This document shows positions 32,727 through 36,733 of a stretch of DNA of 36,733 nt, piece after piece. The translations under genes and the position numbers were made by a program. Below the pieces are notes generated by a model. The model was not told where the DNA came from. It saw only the letters and a program-made list of their open reading frames with translations, and did no database searches. Positions within the stretch are counted from its first letter, which is position 1. The number at the start of each line of letters is the position of its first letter. Source of the stretch: Candidatus Kapaibacterium sp. (GTDB lineage: Bacteria; Bacteroidota; Ignavibacteria; Kapaibacteriales; UBA4661); contig JALONG010000046.1 of NCBI GenBank assembly GCA_025455065.1, forward strand, positions 1 to 36,733. Reading direction: 5' to 3'.

Positions 32727-33611
32727 ATGCTGTTTTGGCAACTGCTTCCGACTTCGCACCGAGTTCTGCTCTTTTTGGGCGTGGTGTATTTTGTCAATGT
32801 TGCAATGCGCGGCGCGCTCACACAATGGCTCGCGCTCATGCCGTTTTCATCGGTGGGAGGCGGTCAGTATTGGCGTTTTCTCACCTATCCCCTTGCATCC
32901 AGCAGCTTTTGGGAGATGCTTTCTTCCAGTGCAATTTTATTCTTTTTTGCACCGGAAGTAGAGCGCATCTTGTCTCCGCGCCGAATGTTGCTCATTATTG
33001 GCGTTTTTGTTGCTGTTCATGGGCTTGTTTACGCGCCTGTTCTCTGGATTGCCAATGCTCCACTCGCCGGAACAACAGCAATCGCCTTGTTTGTACTGAC
33101 GATGTATGTGTATCTTTACCCGACTGGCGAAGTTTCGCTTTTTGGCTTGATTCCGCTTCGGGCAACGATGGTTCTGGGAATTGTCTTTATTGCTGCTGTT
33201 GCGGGCAGTGTATTGAGTCATTCATTCAATCCGACTGCGCTTATCAACGCCTTTGCTGATGCGGGATTTGGGATATTTTTTGGGTTTATTTTCTCCCATC
33301 TGTATTTCGGACGCTTTTCCGGCGGAGAGCCATTTTCTTCGCGCCGCGATTCCTCCTCCGGCTACCAAGCATCCACACGCAGGGCTTCAGCCCCTTCTCC
33401 TGCTTCGGTTGGGCGTTCTTCTTCCTACATGAGTGATGCAGAGCGCCGTCTGGCTGGCATAGAACGCCGTACAGACGATGATTACGATGAATCCACACCA
33501 CTTGACGAAGAACATTTGAACGAAATTTTAGATAAAATCAACGAAAAAGGTCAGGCTTCGCTTACTCCTCAAGAGCGAAAATTTCTGCAGGATTATGCGA
33601 ACAAATTATGA
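32727..33611 (+). CDS. Rhomboid-like membrane protein, probably inactive, with DUF6576-like C-terminus
   Basis: The ATG at 32727, with AGGA just upstream, gives 294 residues; a TTG at 32706 is less likely. Six or so membrane segments (about 15-190) have the rhomboid layout (WRFLTYPLASSSFWEMLSSSAILFFFAPEVE, then helices from RRMLLIIGVFVAV). The catalytic GxSG Ser is replaced (PLAGTTAIAL), and the His of the sixth helix is absent (AGFGIFFGFIFSHLYF). A Ser-rich linker leads to a C-terminal helical hairpin (DEEHLNEILDKINEKGQASLTPQERKFLQDYA), as in many Bacteroidota rhomboid-family proteins. It is likely a pseudoprotease that binds membrane proteins. Confidence 0.75.
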   Translation: MLFWQLLPTSHRVLLFLGVVYFVNVAMRGALTQWLALMPFSSVGGGQYWRFLTYPLASSSFWEMLSSSAILFFFAPEVERILSPRRMLLIIGVFVAVHGLVYAPVLWIANAPLAGTTAIALFVLTMYVYLYPTGEVSLFGLIPLRATMVLGIVFIAAVAGSVLSHSFNPTALINAFADAGFGIFFGFIFSHLYFGRFSGGEPFSSRRDSSSGYQASTRRASAPSPASVGRSSSYMSDAERRLAGIERRTDDDYDESTPLDEEHLNEILDKINEKGQASLTPQERKFLQDYANKL

Positions 33612-33682
33612 TTTCCTAATCGTAAACACCTGTATTCTGAAAACTTTATAGACACTCAATCTTTAATAATTGTCATTCCTGC

Positions 33683-33716
33683 AAGAGCCTTGTTCATATA
33701 CAAGGTTCTTTTTTTT
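33683..33716 (+). terminator. Rho-independent terminator after the rhomboid-like gene
   Basis: Arms AAGAGCCTTGT and TACAAGGTTCTT (about 33683-33710, one G-T pair) enclose a TTCA loop. They are followed on the plus strand by eight T (33709-33716). It lies 72 bases after the stop at 33611, between this gene and the convergent arsM. Confidence 0.85.
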
Positions 33717-33813
33717 GTACCTGCATATACCACCCCAAACTGCATTGTTATGCGCTTGAGGCGGTAAGTGCAAGGGATAATGTGATGAGTCGCGTTGCTC
33801 AAACGAACATTCG

Positions 33814-34635
33814 TTATGGTTTGAAACCGACGACCGTAATGCTCAATAGCCGAGTGTTAGAGGCTCGAAACACCGCAATTTCCGCCTCCGTGATGAATGC
33901 TCGCAAAAGTTCGTCGGGGAGAAAGATTTCGCGCTCTTTGGGTACACCGACATTGATAAAGCCTTGTTCTTCAATGATTGATTGATAGTCGTGTTTCTGA
34001 ATTGCGCCTGAAACGCATCCCGCATACATTTCCGCAGCCCTCTGAATCCCGCTTGGTAATGCGCCTTCCAACACAATATCGGAAATCGTGAAATGCGCAC
34101 CCCGCTTCAAAACACGGAAAATCTCGCCAAAGGCAGCACGTTTATTGGGTACAAGGTTCAAAACACAGTTACTTACAACGACATCAGCAATTTCGCTTTC
34201 AAGCGGCATGGCTTCAATATCTCCTTGCACAAATTCAACATTTGCGAAGCCCAGTTTGGCGTTGTTCTGCCGTGCTTTGTGAATCATCGCTTCCGTGAAA
34301 TCCACGCCAATCACGCGCCCTGTGTTGCCGACGATTGCCCGCACAATAAAGGCATCATTACCAGCACCGGAGCCTAAATCCACGACGGTATCGCCCGCTT
34401 TGATATTGGCAAATTGCGTCGGAATGCCGCAGCCAAGCGACAAGTCGGCATCCTGAACATAGCCCTGCAAAGCAGAATAATCCTCGTTCATAATGCTATC
34501 GGTGCTGATGGAGACAGGTCCGCAGCCGCAGGAAGGTCCGCAGCCGCTTCCAGATTGAGCGGCGATTGCGCCGTACTTTTCTTGAACAATCGTTTTGAGT
34601 TCAAGCGTAGAATCAAGTGTTTGTGATGTGTTCAT
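33814..34635 (-). CDS. arsM: Arsenite methyltransferase ArsM
   Basis: The 273-residue protein has the SAM motif VDLGSGAGND (85-94). The three cysteines conserved in ArsM sit at C69 (SLGCGIP), C157 (SNCVLNL) and C207 (AGCVSGA). An unusual Cys-rich N-terminal stretch (GSGCGPSCGCGP, residues 29-40) may add metal-binding capacity. ArsM methylates As(III), with S-adenosylmethionine as methyl donor, to mono- and dimethyl forms and on to volatile trimethylarsine. It is the last gene of the arsR-peptide-arsN2-arsM array on the minus strand, 50 bases after arsN2. The cysteine set and the neighbours make this a secure call. Confidence 0.95.
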   Translation of the reverse strand: MNTSQTLDSTLELKTIVQEKYGAIAAQSGSGCGPSCGCGPVSISTDSIMNEDYSALQGYVQDADLSLGCGIPTQFANIKAGDTVVDLGSGAGNDAFIVRAIVGNTGRVIGVDFTEAMIHKARQNNAKLGFANVEFVQGDIEAMPLESEIADVVVSNCVLNLVPNKRAAFGEIFRVLKRGAHFTISDIVLEGALPSGIQRAAEMYAGCVSGAIQKHDYQSIIEEQGFINVGVPKEREIFLPDELLRAFITEAEIAVFRASNTRLLSITVVGFKP

Positions 34636-34685
34636 GGTATTGTGCCAAAAGGGTGGAATAGAAATTTATTATTGAAGGTTGATTG

Positions 34686-35162
34686 TTATGCACACTCAAA
34701 GGTGTGCGGGAGCCGTTCCGATGGTACACGGAGTGTTTTTCGCATGATAACAGCCGAAGCAGGACACAATCCGCTAAATTCCTGCGTTTGACGTAATTCA
34801 TCGGGTGCATCTTCGCGCTGAAGTCGCTCAAAACCTAAGCGTGTGAGCCAATCCGCAATCGTCGTTGTAAGCGCATACACTTCCCGCAAGCCCATTGAAC
34901 AAGCGTGGTTTTCGGCGGCGGCAAAGAGCTTTGCAGCAATGCCTTGACCACGTACATCCCCACGAACTGCGATTGAGCGCATCAAACCTACAAACTTCCC
35001 AATTTGTTCCACTCCCGCTACGCCGAGAATTTCTTCTCCCTCGCGCATAACAACAAAGTGGTGTAAATGCTGCGTTGTAAGGTCATTTGTGGGCAATGTT
35101 GCTTCGTTGAGAAGCCTGTGAATAGATGCTTCATCATGCTCTTGTGCAAATCCGAGTACCAT
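34686..35162 (-). CDS. arsN2: ArsN2-type GNAT acetyltransferase
   Basis: The 158-residue GNAT protein has the acetyl-CoA loop VRGDVRGQGIAAKLF (about 65-82; the R/Q-x-x-G-x-A pattern is visible as RGQGIA) and the ArsN2 hallmarks LLNEATLPTNDL, LTTTIADWLTRLGFERLQREDAPDELRQTQEFSGLCPASA. ArsN proteins acetylate arsinothricin or related organoarsenicals and are usually encoded in ars operons. AAAGGAAAC precedes the ATG. It lies between the Cys-rich micropeptide and arsM on the same strand, so it is very likely co-transcribed with both. Confidence 0.92.
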   Translation of the reverse strand: MVLGFAQEHDEASIHRLLNEATLPTNDLTTQHLHHFVVMREGEEILGVAGVEQIGKFVGLMRSIAVRGDVRGQGIAAKLFAAAENHACSMGLREVYALTTTIADWLTRLGFERLQREDAPDELRQTQEFSGLCPASAVIMRKTLRVPSERLPHTFECA

Positions 35163-35214
35163 AGCTGTTTCCTTTGATAATGTTGAACAAGGTTATTCAA
35201 TTTCTGTGAAAAAT

Positions 35215-35270
35215 TTCCCGCCAACCATCGCATCATGCCTTACCTCGCAAATTGCCTTGCTTGGCGGGAA
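35215..35270. repeat. Perfect 10-bp inverted repeat between the Cys-rich peptide and arsN2
   Basis: TTCCCGCCAA (35215-35224) and TTGGCGGGAA (35261-35270) pair exactly around a 36-base interior. On the minus strand the stem is followed by a short ATTTTTC stretch. It may be a weak terminator or an mRNA structure that sets the ratio of the short peptide to arsN2-arsM, since it begins 16 bases after the peptide stop. Confidence 0.5.
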
Positions 35271-35285
35271 TACGTGTTTGTTCGA

Positions 35286-35372
35286 TTAGCAGCAACCCGT
35301 ACTGCCACAGCAAGAATTCGATTCCTCACCGCAGCAAGCATCGTTGCAGAGATTCACAATGTTGGCATTCAT
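35286..35372 (-). CDS. Cys-rich micropeptide (28 aa) in the ars cluster
   Basis: A short frame from an ATG at 35372 to TAA at 35286-35288 encodes 28 residues with seven cysteines: C9, C13, C14, C21, C22, C27 and C28. Three are CC pairs and the peptide ends GSTGCC. Between the cysteines are polar residues (ND, GEESNS, GST). It lies between arsR (stop at 35581) and arsN2 (start at 35162) on the same strand. Composition and position suggest a thiol peptide that binds As(III), similar in spirit to metallothioneins. No Shine-Dalgarno is evident and no homologue was checked, so the frame could be chance, but such a cysteine density by chance is unlikely. It is too short for automatic callers. Confidence 0.6.
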   Translation of the reverse strand: MNANIVNLCNDACCGEESNSCCGSTGCC

Positions 35373-35580
35373 GATTGTTCTCAAAAAAGGTTAAAAATGA
35401 GTTTCCATGCGCCTTCTAAGGGACAAAGTGCTAGCTGCTCTGCACCCTTTTCAAGCGCGAGTGGTATTGTTGGTGTTTGGTTGTTGAATTTGCTTTCGAG
35501 GCTCTTCAAACATCGCATTGCGATACTTGTGGCATTTCTTTCCCCTGATCCCCTTGCCCTCATCCTTCTGTCCTTCCAAA
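35373..35580. other. Gap between arsR and the Cys-rich peptide
   Basis: This 208-base stretch has no supported gene. The minus-strand frame from 35662 across it shows no family features and starts inside arsR in another frame. On the minus strand the sequence is purine-rich (AAGGACAGAAGGATGAGGG). It may be leader or spacer RNA for the peptide-arsN2-arsM part of the transcript. Confidence 0.5.
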
Positions 35581-35904
35581 TTACCCGCAGCATTTTGCTG
35601 CCGCCGTAAACAAGCCGGAAAGAAGCTTTTGCGCTCGTTGCAAGCCTTCGGGGTTGATACAATAACAGACCGACGGTCCGTCAATCGTGCCTTGAATCAA
35701 GCCTACCTCCTTGAGTTCTTTGAGATGCTGCGACACTGTTGCTTGCGCGAGAGGCAATTCCTCCACAATATCCCCGCAAACGCAGGATTTACGCTGTGCC
35801 AAGACCTTCAAAATCGCTACCCGCGCCGGATGCGAGAGTGCTTTAGCGTAAGAAGCACACATAATCTCGTCTTCTTGAAATAAATCTGCTTTCGTTTGTG
35901 CCAT
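35581..35904 (-). CDS. arsR: ArsR/SmtB family repressor
   Basis: The 107-residue protein shows the ArsR winged helix (YAKALSHPARVAILKVLAQRKSCVCGDIVEELPLAQATVSQHLKELKEVGLI). The As(III)-binding cysteine pair C41/C43 lies in CVCGD at helix alpha-3. Other cysteines are C16, C80, C82 and the C-terminal CC (105-106). ArsR dimers repress ars genes and release DNA on binding arsenite. The three downstream genes (Cys-rich peptide, arsN2, arsM) point to arsenic. A candidate operator lies 55 bases upstream. The ATG at 35904 fits the family. Confidence 0.93.
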   Translation of the reverse strand: MAQTKADLFQEDEIMCASYAKALSHPARVAILKVLAQRKSCVCGDIVEELPLAQATVSQHLKELKEVGLIQGTIDGPSVCYCINPEGLQRAQKLLSGLFTAAAKCCG

Positions 35905-35958
35905 TAGTGGGTTTTGGTTTGTCGTTTTTGGTTTTTTTTTGCTGCTTGCTTATCGTCT

Positions 35959-35974
35959 ATCGTAGATTTACGAT
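35959..35974. promoter_or_regulatory. Candidate ArsR operator
   Basis: ATCGTAGATTTACGAT is an inverted repeat with 6-bp arms and a 4-base centre in the divergent arsR/DUF1801 gap. It lies 54 bases before the arsR ATG. A further half-site-like word ATCGTCTATCG overlaps at 35952-35962. The shape fits ArsR-family sites. Confidence 0.6.
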
Positions 35975-36139
35975 TAAACTACAAAAAGTTTCATATCCTC
36001 GCAATTTTTTTTCTCAAAAACTGCATCAAAACCTGATAAATACTTATTGTCAGCGCTTGGTTGAAGTATTTGTGTTTGGTCAGCAATTCCCGTATATTTC
36101 GCATACAACGATTTCGTATATCAACAAGGAGAACAATAT

Positions 36140-36559
36140 ATGGCTACAAACAAGACTGCACCGACTTCGGAAAGCGTTACAGCATTTTTGAGCACCGTTG
36201 CTGACGAGACACGAAAACAAGATTGTTTCGCACTGCTTGATTTAATGAGCTCTGTAAGCGGCGAAGAAGCCGTCATGTGGGGTGCAAGCATTGTTGGCTT
36301 CGGGAAGTATCGGTACAAGTATGCAAGCGGACGCGAAGGCGAACACTGCCCTATCGGTTTTTCTCCACGCAAAAACGATTTGGTGATTTACATGATTTCC
36401 GGCTACGAAGATTCTACGGAAGAATTGGCTCAACTTGGTAAGCACAAACTTGGGAAATCATGCCTCTATATCAAGCGTTTGAGCGATATTGACGTGAATG
36501 TTTTGGAGAAAATGCTACGGGAATCACTCAAGCGCACGAAAGAACGGTATCCGGGATAA
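36140..36559 (+). CDS. DUF1801 domain-containing protein
   Basis: The 139-residue protein is a full-length DUF1801 (YdhG-like) member, with SVTAFLSTVADETRKQDCFALLDLM near the N-terminus, WGASIVGFGKYRYKY and CPIGFSPRKNDLVIYM in the middle, and GKSCLYIKRLSDIDVNVLEKML at the C-terminus. The family adopts an iron-chaperone-like fold and its biochemical role is not established. AAGGAG lies a few bases before the ATG, a good ribosome-binding site. It is divergent from arsR and could share the operator region, but it is not a known arsenic gene. A terminator follows at 36579. Confidence 0.9.
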   Translation: MATNKTAPTSESVTAFLSTVADETRKQDCFALLDLMSSVSGEEAVMWGASIVGFGKYRYKYASGREGEHCPIGFSPRKNDLVIYMISGYEDSTEELAQLGKHKLGKSCLYIKRLSDIDVNVLEKMLRESLKRTKERYPG

Positions 36560-36578
36560 ATAGTACAAAGTTCAGAAA

Positions 36579-36611
36579 AAAGCCGCTCCACACAAAGTGT
36601 AAAGCGGCTTT
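36579..36611 (+). terminator. Terminator after the DUF1801 gene
   Basis: AAAGCCGCT (36579-36587) pairs with AGCGGCTTT (36603-36611) around a CACAC/GTGT-containing loop. The T-run is short (CTTTCC), so efficiency is uncertain, but it is well placed 20 bases after the stop. Confidence 0.7.
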
Positions 36612-36733
36612 CCATTTTCAGCAACGATGCCCTTTTATACCAATTTACGTTGAGGATTGTGCATTATTTTTTCAATGCTTTTCTCTGGAAGCAGCATAAA
36701 TACTCGCACAGACAAGAATGTCTGTGCCACTGA

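Noticed and set aside
35018-35236. Possible leader frame overlapping the arsN2 start
   Set aside because: It overlaps arsN2 out of frame with no sign of selection; it may be chance.
35381-35662. Minus-strand frame between arsR and the Cys-rich peptide
   Set aside because: It starts within arsR in another frame and has no recognisable features; the region is better treated as spacer.
1-36733. tRNA, rRNA and riboswitch genes
   Set aside because: No cloverleaf, conserved rRNA stretch or known riboswitch core could be recognised by eye on either strand.

Overview
The window looks like a chromosomal segment from a Gram-negative member of the FCB superphylum, most likely the Kapabacteria/Ignavibacteria side of Bacteroidota. 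The evidence is two proteins ending in type IX secretion (T9SS) sorting domains (1012-2868 and 31705-32502), an outer-membrane vWA/OmpA protein, a KdsC-type phosphatase of the LPS sugar pathway, the hpnCD squalene genes, weak Shine-Dalgarno use, and one promoter of the TTG-N19-TATATTG type. No rRNA, tRNA, CRISPR array or intact transposase gene was seen. The species assignment is inference.

Layout. 1-779: 5' part of an AAA ATPase running off the left edge. 1012-6642: envelope and secretion genes on the minus strand (secreted nuclease-like protein, small membrane protein, vWA-OmpA protein). 6837-8548: a DUF948-like protein, a YtxH protein and KdsC on the minus strand. 8689-10570: prmA and a Ppx/GppA phosphatase on the plus strand. 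10571-11800: a small mobile-DNA island in which a frameshifted Uma2 gene sits between two MITE-like elements, each with terminal inverted repeats and an apparent 5-bp target duplication. 11825-14909: AIM24 family protein, a lysozyme-like lipoprotein and a RodZ-like protein. 15158-17134: a heparinase II/III family protein. 17172-22459: a minus-strand series with a histidine phosphatase, a chemoreceptor, a degenerate receiver, a transglutaminase-like protein, a LOG protein and a MarR regulator. 22709-24904: a TPR histidine kinase. 24912-26506: an alpha/beta hydrolase with its TetR regulator and a clear palindromic operator. 26696-27074: a frameshifted coiled-coil gene. 27076-28434: a second histidine kinase. 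28550-30959: hpnC, hpnD and a second coiled-coil membrane protein. 31151-33611: an orphan nuoE, a Tat-Rieske-T9SS protein and a rhomboid-like protein. 33814-35904: an arsenic cluster (arsR, a 28-residue Cys-rich micropeptide, arsN2, arsM). 36140-36559: a DUF1801 protein.

How genes may work together. The ars cluster combines regulation, N-acetylation and methylation, with no efflux pump or arsenate reductase inside the window; a tiny seven-cysteine ORF lies between arsR and arsN2. HpnC and HpnD make hydroxysqualene from farnesyl diphosphate, but the third enzyme, HpnE, is not here. A lone NuoE-type [2Fe-2S] subunit is followed by a Rieske protein that carries both a twin-arginine signal and a T9SS sorting domain, which points to a folded iron-sulfur protein sent to the cell surface.

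Most worth following up: the Cys-rich micropeptide, the Tat-Rieske-T9SS protein, the two MITE-like elements, and two single-base homopolymer frameshifts (Uma2 and the coiled-coil gene) that are either real lesions or sequence errors.
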